DNA of 64,000 nt, taken from the NCBI RefSeq assembly GCF_003259185.1, contig NZ_QGMP01000002.1:124001-188000 (forward strand), written 5' to 3'. Position numbers and translations under genes: made by a program. This document shows positions 35,812 through 47,425 of this stretch, one piece after another (positions within the stretch are counted from its first letter, which is position 1; each line of letters starts with the position of its first letter). This DNA comes from Isoalcanivorax indicus (GTDB taxonomy: Bacteria; Pseudomonadota; Gammaproteobacteria; Pseudomonadales; Alcanivoracaceae). The notes beneath the pieces were generated by a model that saw only the letters and a list, made by a program, of their open reading frames with translations, ran no database searches and was not told the origin of the DNA.

Positions 35812-36632
35812 TCAGCGCAGGGCGGCCATCACCGGGGCCGTGGCCGGGCGCCAGCCGTGCCAGCGGGCAAAGGCTTCGGCAGCTTGCTCCACCAGCATGC
35901 CCAGGCCGTCGGCGGTGGCGGCGCCGCGTGCCGCCGCCCAGCGCAGGAACACGGTGGGCTCGTTGCCGTACACCATGTCATAGGCCTGGCCATGCGCTGT
36001 CAGCAGCGTGTCGGGCAGGTCGGGCATGGCGCCGCTGAGGCCCGCCGAGGTGCCGTTGATCACCAGATCAAAGCCGTCATGCAATTGATCATAGCCGCAG
36101 CTTTCGATAAGCGGGGGCGGCGGGCCACCAATTTTGGATTTTTTTGCAAGTGCGGCCAGCGCGTGGGCCTTGTCTGCGGTGCGGTTGGCGATGGTCAGGC
36201 TGGCCGGACATGCCGCCAGCAGGGGGCCCAGTACGCCGCGCACGGCGCCACCGGCACCCAAAATCAGCACGCGACGGTCCGCCACGGGCCAGCGCAGATT
36301 GTCGCGGATATCCGCCAGCAGCCCGGCGCCGTCGGTGTTGTCGCCGTGCAGCCGCCCGTCCTGCTGCCACAGAGTATTCACGGCACCGGCCAGCTCGGCG
36401 CGTTCGGTGCGCTCTGCACACAGGGCAAAGGCCTGTTCCTTGAAAGGCACCGTCACGTTGGCCCCGGCACCGTCCGCCGCAAAGAAGTCGGCAACCGCCT
36501 CGGCAAAGCCGTCCAGCGGGGCAGCAATGCGTTCATACACCAGTTCAGCACCACGCTGGGCCGCGAACGCCTGATGAATCTGTGGCGATTTCGAGTGGGC
36601 AACGGGGTTGCCGAATACGGCGTAGCGCGCCA

Positions 36633-36633
<1 letters not shown>
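35812..36633 (-). CDS. aroE: Shikimate dehydrogenase AroE
   Basis: A 273-residue NADP-dependent enzyme of the shikimate pathway (3-dehydroshikimate to shikimate). The N-terminal [17 protein letters not shown] carries the shikimate-binding SKSP motif. [11 protein letters not shown] holds the catalytic Lys. The NADP loop is [10 protein letters not shown], and [11 protein letters not shown] closes the protein. The ATG overlaps the hemF stop by one base (TGATG), so the genes are coupled. Confidence 0.96.
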
Positions 36634-38155
<1,522 letters not shown>

Positions 38156-38243
38156 GGTGGGCATCGCTTCGGGCAGGAAGAAAAGTCGCGCCCAGTGTAA
38201 TGCCAACGCCGCAGCCGGGGAACGTGTGGGGCAAACGGTAGCG

Positions 38244-39368
38244 TCAGCAGCGCGCGTAACCGCCCGGCACCCGACGCACCTGACCGCTGAACTCCAGCCG
38301 CGCCAGTTCGGCGGCCAGCTCGGCCACGCTCTGCCCGGTGCGGCGTGCCAGGTCGTCCAGGGTGTTCACGCCGCTGTGCAGGTGTGCCAGCAGGCCGGAG
38401 GCGGGCGCCAGTGGCAGGCTCGTCTGCGCACCGCCATCTTGCGGGTTCAGGCTGCCCGCCAGGGCGGTGAAGTCGCTGAAATGCGCCAGCACATCGTCCA
38501 GGCTCTCCAGCCAGTGGGCGCCGTCACGCAGCAGCCGGTGGCAGCCTCGGCTCAGGGGATTGTTCAACGCGCCGGGGATGGCGAACACGGCGCGGCCCTG
38601 TTCCGCCGCCAGCCGGGCGGTAATCAGCGAGCCGGAACGCAGCGCGGCCTCCACCACGATCACGCCCAGGGACAAGCCGCTGATGATGCGATTGCGCAGC
38701 GGAAAGTGTTCCTTGCGCGGCGCCATGCCGGGCGGGTATTCGGTGACCAGCGCACCGCCTTGCTCAACGATGCGCGCCGCCAGCGCCGCGTGGCGCGGGG
38801 GATAGATGCGATCCGGGCCGCCGCCCATCACCGCCAGGGTATGGCCGCGGCTCAGGGCGCCTTCGTGGGCGGCGGCATCGATGCCCAGGGCCAGGCCGCT
38901 GCTGATGACGAAACCTTTTTCCGCCAGCGCGGCGGCAAAGCGATGCGCATGGCCCAGCCCTTCCGGGGAGGCGTTGCGGGCGCCCACCATGGCCAGTTGC
39001 GGCGCGTGCAGCAAGGCGCTGTCGCCACGCACGAACAGCAGCCCCGGCGCATCGGGCAGGGCGGCCAGCAGGGCAGGATAGTGCGCATCGGTCAGCGCCA
39101 GCAGTTGCCAACCGTCGGCGCGCAGCTGATCGGCCCAGCCGTGCAACCGGGCCGTCGCCACGGGCCGGCGCTGGCGTAACGCCGGGGGCAACCAGGGGTT
39201 CAACCGTTGCGGATCCGGCAGACCGGCATCGTCCAGCAGCGAAACCGGCAACCCGTCGCCCGCATCGCTGACCGGGTCGTCACGGTGGGCGTTGAGCAGG
39301 GGGCCAAGTCGGGGGGCGGCCGTATCAAAGGCCAGTGACAGCGCGAGGCGCCGGGTGAAACCATCCAT
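38244..39368 (-). CDS. dprA: DNA-processing protein DprA
   Basis: A 374-residue protein that loads RecA on incoming single-stranded DNA during transformation. The Rossmann-like core shows [46 protein letters not shown] and [25 protein letters not shown]-terminal winged-helix domain ends with [17 protein letters not shown]. The ATG at 39368 has a CTGGAG ribosome site. It is encoded next to the LysM gene, the usual neighbour. Confidence 0.95.
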   Translation of the reverse strand: MDGFTRRLALSLAFDTAAPRLGPLLNAHRDDPVSDAGDGLPVSLLDDAGLPDPQRLNPWLPPALRQRRPVATARLHGWADQLRADGWQLLALTDAHYPALLAALPDAPGLLFVRGDSALLHAPQLAMVGARNASPEGLGHAHRFAAALAEKGFVISSGLALGIDAAAHEGALSRGHTLAVMGGGPDRIYPPRHAALAARIVEQGGALVTEYPPGMAPRKEHFPLRNRIISGLSLGVIVVEAALRSGSLITARLAAEQGRAVFAIPGALNNPLSRGCHRLLRDGAHWLESLDDVLAHFSDFTALAGSLNPQDGGAQTSLPLAPASGLLAHLHSGVNTLDDLARRTGQSVAELAAELARLEFSGQVRRVPGGYARC

Positions 39369-39447
39369 GGTGCTCTCCAGCAATGCTTCAGAATGTGGAA
39401 GGCCGCGCGATCCGTGCGCGGCCCGGGTGTTCAGAAGAGGTTCAGGC

Positions 39448-40515
39448 TTACAGGGTAGACGGGTTACGCACCAGGTCCTGCATGTAAATCGGTTTGGTGG
39501 ACTCGATGATCAGGCCGAAGGAGACCTTCTCGAACACGCGGAACAGGATCATGGTGCCGGACTTGGAATCCGGCAGGCGGATCATCTCGTTGCGATCGCG
39601 GTCGCGTACGGCCTCACCCTGCTGGAAGATATCCAGCACATGGCCTTCGCGCAGACCTTCGCGGGAACCGCGGTTGATCACCACCACGTCGTTGCGGGCC
39701 ACGCTGTTCAGGCGGTCGAAGAAGCGGATGATGCGAGCCCCCACTTCCTCATCCGGCGCCGCCGGGTAAAAGGTGGATTGCAGGCGTCGCTCGGGGCTGA
39801 TCAGCACCCGGTCCTGGGCACGCAGTTCTTCGGTGGAGCGCTGCACACGCAGGGTCAGGATCTCGCCATCGTGCGCCGTCACCCGACCAGAACCGATCTG
39901 CAGGGCTTCGTAACCCAGAATCTCGTTGGTCTCGGGGTCCACGTAACGCTCGCCAGCCCGGTAGAAGCCGTAATCCTGAATCAGGTCTTCCCACTGGCTG
40001 ACCACATCGCGGGCATACACCAGATCGCCCTGCCCGTAGATCACGCGGCGGTCCGTGCCGCCGACAATATAGGGCGACTGGGCCAGCTCTTCACGGCTGA
40101 GCACCAGCGCTTCGCGCAGGAACGTCTGGATATTGCCCAGCGGAATGGCGGGAATGGCGGTGGCCAGCGGCAGAATCCGCGCTTGCGGCGACAGGCGCAC
40201 CACGCCGTCTTCATCCGGCGCCACGCGCACCGCACGCTCCACATCCAGTTGCGGACGACCTTCCACCATGCGCAGGCGGATCACGTCGCCGGGGTAGATC
40301 AGGTGCGGGTTGTCGATCTTGTCATTGCCGTGCCACAGCTCCGGCCATTGCCACGGATTGCTGAGAAACGTGCTGGAAATATCCCACAGGGTGTCACCCG
40401 GTTTGACGTAGTAGACATCAGGGTGGTTGTCGCGCAGCGCGACCTGGGCACTGGCCCAGCCCCATGCAGCAAGCAGAGCGGCAGTAGATACAGCGCGCAG
40501 CAGCGATTTCATCAT
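39448..40515 (-). CDS. LysM-domain exported protein (TwLMP-like)
   Basis: A 355-residue protein with a signal peptide (about 1-24, cleavage after ASA). A single LysM domain (about 34-85, YYVKPGDTLWDISSTFLS to LIYPGDVIRL) should bind peptidoglycan; the rest is unrecognised beta-rich sequence. The gene position between def (divergent) and dprA is conserved in pseudomonads. Two ATG codons in tandem (40515, 40512) follow AAAAGGAA. Confidence 0.9.
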   Translation of the reverse strand: MMKSLLRAVSTAALLAAWGWASAQVALRDNHPDVYYVKPGDTLWDISSTFLSNPWQWPELWHGNDKIDNPHLIYPGDVIRLRMVEGRPQLDVERAVRVAPDEDGVVRLSPQARILPLATAIPAIPLGNIQTFLREALVLSREELAQSPYIVGGTDRRVIYGQGDLVYARDVVSQWEDLIQDYGFYRAGERYVDPETNEILGYEALQIGSGRVTAHDGEILTLRVQRSTEELRAQDRVLISPERRLQSTFYPAAPDEEVGARIIRFFDRLNSVARNDVVVINRGSREGLREGHVLDIFQQGEAVRDRDRNEMIRLPDSKSGTMILFRVFEKVSFGLIIESTKPIYMQDLVRNPSTL

Positions 40516-40657
40516 TGCCGGATTCCTTTTATCATTGTTCTGGATCGTCCCCCACAGGCCGACCCGTTCGTTGTACGAATTTCAACCGATATTAGCAACA
40601 CGATCATATATTTAGCAACCAAATTTCGAGTACTACTGGAACAACTGGACACACCCT

Positions 40658-41164
40658 ATGGCGCTACTGGATATTCTCGAATTCCCGGATCCCCGGCTCC
40701 GCACGGTAGCAAAGCCGGTGGAAAAGGTGGATGACGAGCTTCGCAAACTGATCGACGACATGTTTGAAACCATGTACGCCGCCCCCGGCATCGGGCTGGC
40801 CGCCTCTCAGGTGAACGTGCACAAGCGCCTGCTGGTGCTGGATGTGTCCGACGATCACAACGAGCCGATGGTGTTCATCAACCCGGAAGTGACGCCGCTC
40901 ACCGGCGAGACCAAGACCTACGATGAAGGCTGCCTGTCGGTGCCCGGCTTCTATGAAACCGTGGAGCGCCCGGACCGCATCAAGGTGCGCGCCCTGGGCC
41001 GCGATGGCGAACCCTTCGAAATGGAATGCGATGGCCTGCTGGCGGTGTGCCTGCAACATGAAATCGATCATCTGGACGGCAAGCTGTTTGTCGACCATAT
41101 CTCGCGCCTGAAGCGCGACCGGATCAGGAAGAAGCTGGAAAAGGTCCACCGCCAGCGCGCCTGA
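40658..41164 (+). CDS. def: Peptide deformylase
   Basis: A 168-residue metallo-amidase that removes the N-formyl group from nascent proteins. All three motifs are present: GIGLAASQ (44-51), EGCLS with metal ligand Cys92, and HEIDH with ligands His134 and His138 and catalytic Glu135. First gene of the def-fmt-rsmB-trkA-trkH series. It is divergent from the LysM gene across 142 AT-richer base pairs that must carry both promoters. Confidence 0.97.
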   Translation: MALLDILEFPDPRLRTVAKPVEKVDDELRKLIDDMFETMYAAPGIGLAASQVNVHKRLLVLDVSDDHNEPMVFINPEVTPLTGETKTYDEGCLSVPGFYETVERPDRIKVRALGRDGEPFEMECDGLLAVCLQHEIDHLDGKLFVDHISRLKRDRIRKKLEKVHRQRA

Positions 41165-41207
41165 TCATCCCCGAATCGCGTTCCAATCACCCCAGGGAGC
41201 CTGACCC

Positions 41208-42152
41208 TTGCGCATTATCTTTGCCGGGACGCCGGATTTCGCCGCCACCTCGCTGGCGGCCCTTCTGGCCAGCGGTCATCAGGTCGTGGCGGTACTGACC
41301 CAGCCCGATCGCCCCGCCGGGCGCGGCCGCAAGCCGGTCGCCAGTGAGGTCAAGCAACTGGCCGAGCAGCACCGGCTGCCGGTGCTGCAACCGGAAAAGC
41401 TGAAAGACCCTGCCGTCCAGGCGCAGCTGCGCGCCTTCGAGGCTGATGTCATGGTGGTGGTGGCCTACGGGCTGATCATCCCGCAAGCCGTGCTGGCGAT
41501 CCCGCGCCATGGCTGCCTGAACGTGCACGGCTCGCTGCTGCCGCGCTGGCGCGGTGCGGCGCCGGTGCATCGGGCCATCGCCGCAGGGGATACCGAGAGC
41601 GGTGTCACCATCATGCAAATGGATGTGGGCCTGGATACCGGGCCGATGCTGCACAAGGTCCGCACACCGATCACGCCGGAGGACACCGGCGGCAGCCTGT
41701 ATCAGCGCATTGCCACCCTGGGCGCCGAGGCGCTGGTCACGGTGCTCGATGACCTGCCTGCTGCGCTCGCCCGTGCCGAGGCACAGCCCGAAGAGGGCGT
41801 GACCTACGCCCACAAGCTGACCAAGGATGAAGGCCGCCTGGACTGGTCGCGCGATGCCCGGGCGCTGCACGACCAGGTGCGCGCCTTCAATCCCTGGCCG
41901 GTGGCCTGGACCACGCTGGCGGGGGACACCCTGCGGGTGTGGGCCAGCGAAGCAATCCATGATCAACGCCGGGAGCCCCCCGGAACGGTCGTGGCCGTCA
42001 GCCCGGCGGGCGTGGATGTGGCCTGCGGCCAGGGCGTGCTTCGGCTGGTCACCCTGCAACTGCCCGGCAAGAAAGCCATGCCCGTCGCCGATCTGCTGCG
42101 CGGGCGACCGGATGCGCTGCACACCGGGCAGACCCTGGGTGGTGCGGCATGA
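41208..42152 (+). CDS. fmt: Methionyl-tRNA formyltransferase
   Basis: A 314-residue enzyme that formylates initiator Met-tRNA with 10-formyl-THF. It has IIFAGTPDFAATSLAALL at the N-terminus, NVHGSLLPRWRGAAPVHRAI with the catalytic Asn/His, and MQMDVGLDTGPML with the Asp. The start is a rare TTG at 41208, fixed by AGGGAG upstream and by alignment of the N-terminal strand. It overlaps rsmB by 4 bp (ATGA). Confidence 0.97.
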   Translation: MRIIFAGTPDFAATSLAALLASGHQVVAVLTQPDRPAGRGRKPVASEVKQLAEQHRLPVLQPEKLKDPAVQAQLRAFEADVMVVVAYGLIIPQAVLAIPRHGCLNVHGSLLPRWRGAAPVHRAIAAGDTESGVTIMQMDVGLDTGPMLHKVRTPITPEDTGGSLYQRIATLGAEALVTVLDDLPAALARAEAQPEEGVTYAHKLTKDEGRLDWSRDARALHDQVRAFNPWPVAWTTLAGDTLRVWASEAIHDQRREPPGTVVAVSPAGVDVACGQGVLRLVTLQLPGKKAMPVADLLRGRPDALHTGQTLGGAA

Positions 42153-43555
42153 GCCGCCACCCGCGCAGCGCCTCACCCCGTACTGCCCGACACGCTTCCG
42201 GGCCGCGTTCTGCCGGCCGCCGCCCGGCCGCCCGCCGACCCACCCGGCCCACAGATCCGCGTCATCTGGCCGTGGTCCTGCTGGGCGAGATACTGCCCGC
42301 CGACGAGCAGGGCCGCAGCCTGCGCGAGGCCCTGGGTGAAGTCCGCGACGGCCTCAGCCCGGCGGACCGTGGCCTGGTCAGTGATCTGTGCTTTGGCGTG
42401 TGCCGCCACTACCGGCTGCTGGACCACTGGCTGGACAGCGCCATGGACAAGCCCCTCAAACCCAGTGCCCGGGGCGTGCGGCTGGCATTGCTGTGCGGCC
42501 TGTATGAACTCTGGTTTACCGAGCGCCCCGCCCATGCGGTGGTGAATGCCTACCCGGATCTGTGCCGGACCCTGAACGCCCCCTGGGCGGCCGGGCTGAG
42601 CAACGCCCTGCTGCGCAAGGCCGGACGCACGGAGATCGACGAGGTCCGCGCCGCCTTGCCGGTCGCCATCGCCTGCTCGTTGCCGGACTGGCTGTGGCAA
42701 CAGTGGTGTGCCGATTGGGGCGACGATCAGGCCACCGCCATGGCCCGCGCCAGCATCGTGCCCGCGCCCATGACGTTGCGCGGCAATCGCCTGCACGGTG
42801 ATGCGGCGGCGCTGGCACAACGCCTGGAAGCCGCCGGATTGCCGCATCATGCTGGCAGCCTGGCGCCCTATGCCTTCTATCTGGACGAGGCGGTACCGGT
42901 AAACGCGGTGCCCGGCTTCAACGACGGCGTCTTCTCGGTGCAGGACGAAGCAGCGCAACTGCCCGCCGAACTCATTGACGCACCGGACGACGGTCGCCTG
43001 CTGGATGCCTGTGCCGCACCGGGCGGCAAAACCGGACAACTGGCCGAGCGTTTTCCCGGCGCGACATTGATCGCGCTGGACAACGATGCGGCGCGCCTGG
43101 ACCGGGTGCGCAGCAATCTGGCGCGGCTGGGCGCGAACGCGACAGTGCTCGCCGGTGATGCGGTTGTGCCGTCAGCCTGGTGGGACGGCACGCCCTTTGA
43201 TGCCATCCTGCTGGACGCGCCGTGTTCCGCCACCGGCATCCTGCGGCGTCAGCCGGATGTGAAATGGCATCGTCGCGCCACCGACCTGCCGACGCTGGCC
43301 GGTTTACAGGCCCGCATGCTGGATGCATTATGGCCGCTTATCAGACCCGGGGGTCTGCTGGTCTACGCCACCTGCTCGACACTGACGCAGGAGAATGCGG
43401 CACAGGTCAGCGCCTTCCTTGCCCGGCAGGGGGATGCACGGGATGACACGGCACAGGTCAGTGGTGATGTGGCAGTGCAGGCAGGCGCGCAGTGGTTGCC
43501 CCGCGAAGGCGGGCACGACGGTTTCTATCTGGCCCGCCTGCGCAAGGCAGACTGA
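42149..43555 (+). CDS. rsmB: 16S rRNA (cytosine967-C5)-methyltransferase RsmB
   Basis: A 468-residue enzyme. Residues 1-35 are an Arg/Pro/Ser-rich tail longer than usual. A NusB-like RNA-binding domain follows (about 38-180). The SAM-dependent methyltransferase domain has LDACAAPGGKTGQLAERF, and LLDAPCSATGILRRQPD holds the catalytic Cys. Translation is coupled to fmt by the 4-bp overlap. Confidence 0.95.
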   Translation: MSRHPRSASPRTARHASGPRSAGRRPAARRPTRPTDPRHLAVVLLGEILPADEQGRSLREALGEVRDGLSPADRGLVSDLCFGVCRHYRLLDHWLDSAMDKPLKPSARGVRLALLCGLYELWFTERPAHAVVNAYPDLCRTLNAPWAAGLSNALLRKAGRTEIDEVRAALPVAIACSLPDWLWQQWCADWGDDQATAMARASIVPAPMTLRGNRLHGDAAALAQRLEAAGLPHHAGSLAPYAFYLDEAVPVNAVPGFNDGVFSVQDEAAQLPAELIDAPDDGRLLDACAAPGGKTGQLAERFPGATLIALDNDAARLDRVRSNLARLGANATVLAGDAVVPSAWWDGTPFDAILLDAPCSATGILRRQPDVKWHRRATDLPTLAGLQARMLDALWPLIRPGGLLVYATCSTLTQENAAQVSAFLARQGDARDDTAQVSGDVAVQAGAQWLPREGGHDGFYLARLRKAD

Positions 43556-43567
43556 GGACGCGCGCCG

Positions 43568-44941
43568 ATGAAGATCATCATTCTCGGCGCCGGGCAGGTG
43601 GGCGGCACGCTGGCGGAGAACCTGGCCGGCGAGCGCAATGACATTACCGTCATCGACACCGACGCCGACCGTCTGCGCGAACTCAGCGACCGTATCGATA
43701 TCCGCACCGTCACCGGGCGCGGCTCTTACCCGAATGTGCTGCGCCAGGCCGGCGCCGAAGACGCCGACATGCTGATTGCCGTCACCAACAGTGACGAGGT
43801 CAACATGGTGGCCTGCCAGGTGGCCTATTCGCTGTTCCGCACGCCCACCAAGATTGCCCGGATTCGCGCGGCCAATTACGTGCACAAGGAAAAGCTGTTC
43901 CGCAACGACGCCATTCCCATTGATGTGATCATCAGCCCCGAGCAGGTGGTCACCGATTACATCCGCCGTCTGATCGATCTGCCCGGCGCCTTGCAGGTGG
44001 TGAACTTTGCCGGCGGGCGCGTGCAGCTGGTGGCGGTGCGCGCCTACTACGGCGGCCCGCTGGTGGGCAACGAACTGCGCGAACTGCGCAAGCACATGCC
44101 CAACGTGGACACCCGCGTGGCGGCCATCTTCCGCCGCAACCGACCGATATTGCCGGAAGGCAACACCGTGATCGAAGCCGACGACGAAGTCTTCTTCGTC
44201 GCCGCGCGCAACGATATTCGCGCGGTCATGAGTGAACTGCGGCGACTGGAGCACAACTACAAGCGCATCGTCATCGCCGGCGGCGGCAACATCGGTTATC
44301 GCCTGGCCAAGGGCATGGAGCACCGTTACAACGTCAAGCTGATCGAGCGCATGCCGGATCGCTGCGCCTGGCTGTCGGAGAATCTGCAACGCTCGGTGGT
44401 GCTGCAAGGGCTGGTGACCGATCGCGATCAGTTGCTGAAAGCCAATATCGAAAACACCGATGTGTTCTGCGCCCTGACCAACGACGACGAAGCCAATATC
44501 ATGTCGTCGCTGCTGGCCAAACGGCTTGGCGCGCGCAAGGTGATGACGCTGATCAGCAACCCCGCCTATGTGGATCTGGTGCAGGGGCACGACATCGATA
44601 TCGCCGTGTCACCGCAGCAGGCCACCATCGGCAATCTGCTGACCCATGTGCGCCGCGGCGATGTGGTCAGTGTGCATTCCCTGCGTCGCGGCGCCGCCGA
44701 AGCCATTGAGGCCATTGCCCATGGCGACGCGCGCAGCTCGAAAGTGGTGGGGCGCATGATCGAGGATATCGACCTGCCCGAAGGCACCACCATCGGCGCC
44801 ATCGTGCGTGGTGAAAAGGTACTGATCGCCCACGATGACATCGTCATCGAACAGGACGACCACGTGATTCTGTTCCTCATGGACCGGCGCCGCATCATCG
44901 ATGTGGAAAAGCTGTTCCAGGTGGGCTTCACTTTTTTCTAG
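43568..44941 (+). CDS. trkA: Trk potassium transporter peripheral subunit TrkA
   Basis: A 457-residue protein with two RCK halves. The first Rossmann loop is [18 protein letters not shown] and the second [17 protein letters not shown], each followed by an RCK_C segment. It binds NAD(H) and ATP and gates TrkH at the membrane. It starts 12 bp after rsmB; trkH follows after 18 bp. Confidence 0.97.
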   Translation: MKIIILGAGQVGGTLAENLAGERNDITVIDTDADRLRELSDRIDIRTVTGRGSYPNVLRQAGAEDADMLIAVTNSDEVNMVACQVAYSLFRTPTKIARIRAANYVHKEKLFRNDAIPIDVIISPEQVVTDYIRRLIDLPGALQVVNFAGGRVQLVAVRAYYGGPLVGNELRELRKHMPNVDTRVAAIFRRNRPILPEGNTVIEADDEVFFVAARNDIRAVMSELRRLEHNYKRIVIAGGGNIGYRLAKGMEHRYNVKLIERMPDRCAWLSENLQRSVVLQGLVTDRDQLLKANIENTDVFCALTNDDEANIMSSLLAKRLGARKVMTLISNPAYVDLVQGHDIDIAVSPQQATIGNLLTHVRRGDVVSVHSLRRGAAEAIEAIAHGDARSSKVVGRMIEDIDLPEGTTIGAIVRGEKVLIAHDDIVIEQDDHVILFLMDRRRIIDVEKLFQVGFTFF

Positions 44942-44959
44942 GCATCCGGACGGGCCGCC

Positions 44960-46414
44960 ATGCATTACGCGCTGATCGCCAGAATTCTCGGCATCCTGCT
45001 GATGGTGTTCAGTTTCTCCATGGTGCCGCCGGTGGTGGTCGCCTGGTATTACCAGGACGGCAGCGAGCTGGCGTTCCTCGGCAGTTTCGGCATCATCTTT
45101 GTGCTCGGGCTGCTGATGTGGTTGCCGGTGTGGCGGCACAAGGCCGAGTTGCAGACCCGCGACGGCTTCCTGGTGGTCACCCTGTTCTGGGCCGTGCTGG
45201 GCAGCATTGGCGCCGTTCCCCTGTTGCTCAGCCCGGCGCTGGATCTGACCGTGACCGATGCGGTCTTCGAGGCCATTTCGGGGCTCACCACCACCGGCGC
45301 CACCGTACTGACCGGCATTGAAGACCTGCCCAATGCCTTGCGCTATTACCGCCAGCAACTGCAATGGCTGGGCGGCATGGGCATCATCGTACTGGCCATC
45401 GCCATCCTGCCCATGCTCGGCGTCGGCGGCATGCAGTTGTTCAAGGCAGAAATTCCCGGGCCGATGAAAGAGGCCAAGCTGACACCACGCATTGCCGAAA
45501 CGGCAAAAGCCCTGTGGATCATCTACGTTGCCTTCACCATTGCCTGCGCCGTGCTGTATCGCTGGGCGGGCATGAGCTGGTTCGATGCCATCGGCCACAG
45601 TTTCAGCACGGTCTCCACCGGCGGCTTCGGCATGTACGACGCCAGCATGGCGCATTTCGACAGCGCGGTAATCGACCTGATTGCCTGCCTGTTCATCTTC
45701 CTCGGGGCGGTGAGCTTTGCGCTGCATTTTGCCGTGTGGCGCGGGCGCAGCGTCGCCGCCTACATCATGGACCCGGAGTTCCGCTTCTTTGTCGGCATGC
45801 TGACCTTGTATGTGGGCTTTATTGCCGGCGGCCTGTGGATCTTCAACATCTATCAGGGCGATGCGCTGACCACCTTGCGCCACGCACTGTTCCAGTCGCT
45901 GTCATTCAGCACCGGTACGGGGCTGACCAGCACCGACGCGGCCGCCTGGCCCAGCTATATTCCCTATTTGCTGATCCTTACCAGCTTCCTCGGCGGTTGC
46001 GCCGGTTCTACCGGCGGCGGCATGAAGATCATTCGCGCCGCGCTGGTTTTTCACCATAGCCTGCGCGAGTTGCGTCGACTGATCTATCCCACCGGCGTGT
46101 TTGCGGTGCGCTTCGGCCGCCGCGCAGCGGACGATCGCGTCTTGCAGGCAGTATGGGGTTTCGTGGGTGTTTATATCACTGTCGCCGTGATCATCACGCT
46201 GCTGTTCATGATGACCGGCATGGATGCGGGTACTGCACTGTCTACCACCACCGCCTCGCTGAATAACCTCGGCGTCGGCATCGAAGGGGTGGCCAGCGGC
46301 TTCAGCGAAATCAGCAGCTTTGCCAAATGGCTGATGTGCTTCGCCATGCTGCTCGGCCGCCTGGAAGTCTTTACCATGCTGGTGCTGTTCATGCCGCTGT
46401 TCTGGCGGCAATAG
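44960..46414 (+). CDS. trkH: Trk potassium uptake channel subunit TrkH
   Basis: A 484-residue inner-membrane protein. The four selectivity-filter loops are recognisable (AISGLTTTGATVLTG, SFSTVSTGGFGMYD, SFSTGTGLTSTDAA and STTTASLNNLGVGI), as is the GGCAGSTGGGMKIIR motif. Works with TrkA to import K+. Last gene of the def-to-trkH series; AT-rich orphan genes follow. Confidence 0.97.
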   Translation: MHYALIARILGILLMVFSFSMVPPVVVAWYYQDGSELAFLGSFGIIFVLGLLMWLPVWRHKAELQTRDGFLVVTLFWAVLGSIGAVPLLLSPALDLTVTDAVFEAISGLTTTGATVLTGIEDLPNALRYYRQQLQWLGGMGIIVLAIAILPMLGVGGMQLFKAEIPGPMKEAKLTPRIAETAKALWIIYVAFTIACAVLYRWAGMSWFDAIGHSFSTVSTGGFGMYDASMAHFDSAVIDLIACLFIFLGAVSFALHFAVWRGRSVAAYIMDPEFRFFVGMLTLYVGFIAGGLWIFNIYQGDALTTLRHALFQSLSFSTGTGLTSTDAAAWPSYIPYLLILTSFLGGCAGSTGGGMKIIRAALVFHHSLRELRRLIYPTGVFAVRFGRRAADDRVLQAVWGFVGVYITVAVIITLLFMMTGMDAGTALSTTTASLNNLGVGIEGVASGFSEISSFAKWLMCFAMLLGRLEVFTMLVLFMPLFWRQ

Positions 46415-46505
46415 ACAAAACCGGTACATCTATGCATGTGCTAATACAGCAACTGCTCTGATACCCTTGTGTCAAGTAACATCCATTTCAGCGGACGGAC
46501 TCGTT

Positions 46506-46844
46506 ATGATTGGCTCCCTTCTTGTTTTACGTCGCCATTTTCTTGGATTCCTGATAATTGGATTGTTCAGTCACGGGCATGCCGATGACACATTTCAAAG
46601 AACCATCACCGTAGAGACTCCCGGCGGCAAGAAAGCTCTCATAACCCAGACGCTCAGGAAAAATCCAGGCGGATCGTACTCGATAATCCATCTTGCGCCC
46701 GAAGAGCTCGCAGCCGAAGTTTATGGAGAACTATGCGCTCAGTCCGGGGCGCGCTATTTGCCTCCCGGAGAAGCTGAGGTGCGAATAAGTCCGTCAACCA
46801 AAGACGGCTTCGCTTGCGCAGATGACAATAACCATCAACCGTAA
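46506..46844 (+). CDS. Small exported hypothetical protein
   Basis: A 112-residue protein with a probable signal peptide (LLVLRRHFLGFLIIGLF, cut after SHGHA). The mature part holds two cysteines (LCAQSGARYL, FACADD). No family recognised. It is AT-richer than its neighbours and has a poor ribosome site. Likely an accessory insertion between trkH and the alkB2 locus. Confidence 0.45.
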   Translation: MIGSLLVLRRHFLGFLIIGLFSHGHADDTFQRTITVETPGGKKALITQTLRKNPGGSYSIIHLAPEELAAEVYGELCAQSGARYLPPGEAEVRISPSTKDGFACADDNNHQP

Positions 46845-46950
46845 AAAATCGAAATCTTAGGGGGAAGGAACCGTTGACGCAGTAGCATGCCACTCCGACT
46901 CTCAACAAGGCCCTCCTGAAGGAGCGTCAGCATCTGGGGGGGTCTCTGTA

Positions 46951-47229
46951 ATGAACTCATCGCTACAAATAAACCCTCCCAACGCTACTGTAAATTTGAA
47001 TGCGAATTTCCTGCTATCGGGGAGCTTTTATTATCAAACACTCGTTGGCGGTCCATATGATGCGACTATGTCAGCAAGTAACTGCTCTACATCTATATCC
47101 GGGAATATATCCGGTATGGGTGCCGGCACCAGAACCCTGATGATGCAGTGCCACGCTTTTGATGCAGGAACCTACCCCTCCACGCTCGCAGCTTGCATCC
47201 CTGGACTTTGTGCTAGCGCCACCTCATGA
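46951..47229 (+). CDS. Doubtful small protein, AT-rich
   Basis: A 92-residue open frame (SSLQINPPNATVNLNANFLL) with four cysteines and Ser/Thr/Gly-rich sequence that reads like a secreted or Ig-like module, but no signal peptide is present. A GGGGGGG run lies 9 bp before the ATG. It may be the 3' part of a longer lost gene. Unknown function. Confidence 0.4.
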   Translation: MNSSLQINPPNATVNLNANFLLSGSFYYQTLVGGPYDATMSASNCSTSISGNISGMGAGTRTLMMQCHAFDAGTYPSTLAACIPGLCASATS

Positions 47230-47294
47230 CCTGGAAGGTCGGTTACTGCTTTCAGTGCCGGGCTTCGCCTGTGCTCAGCCCAGCCTACCAGGGT

Positions 47295-47324
47295 AAAAAA
47301 GTGAGCCGGCGGGGGAGCGCCGGC
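47295..47324 (-). terminator. Rho-independent terminator downstream of alkB2
   Basis: On the minus strand a stem GCCGGCG ctcccc CGCCGGC is followed by TCACTTTTTT. It lies about 100 bp beyond the alkB2 stop in the direction of its transcription. Confidence 0.78.
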
Positions 47325-47425
47325 TTTGACGGAGTGGTGCCAAGAGTCCGCCCCTCAGCGGATCATGCGACACCCAAATCACTTGCAGACACGGAGAGCC
47401 TGCCAGTCGTGATTCCGGTTCAGCG

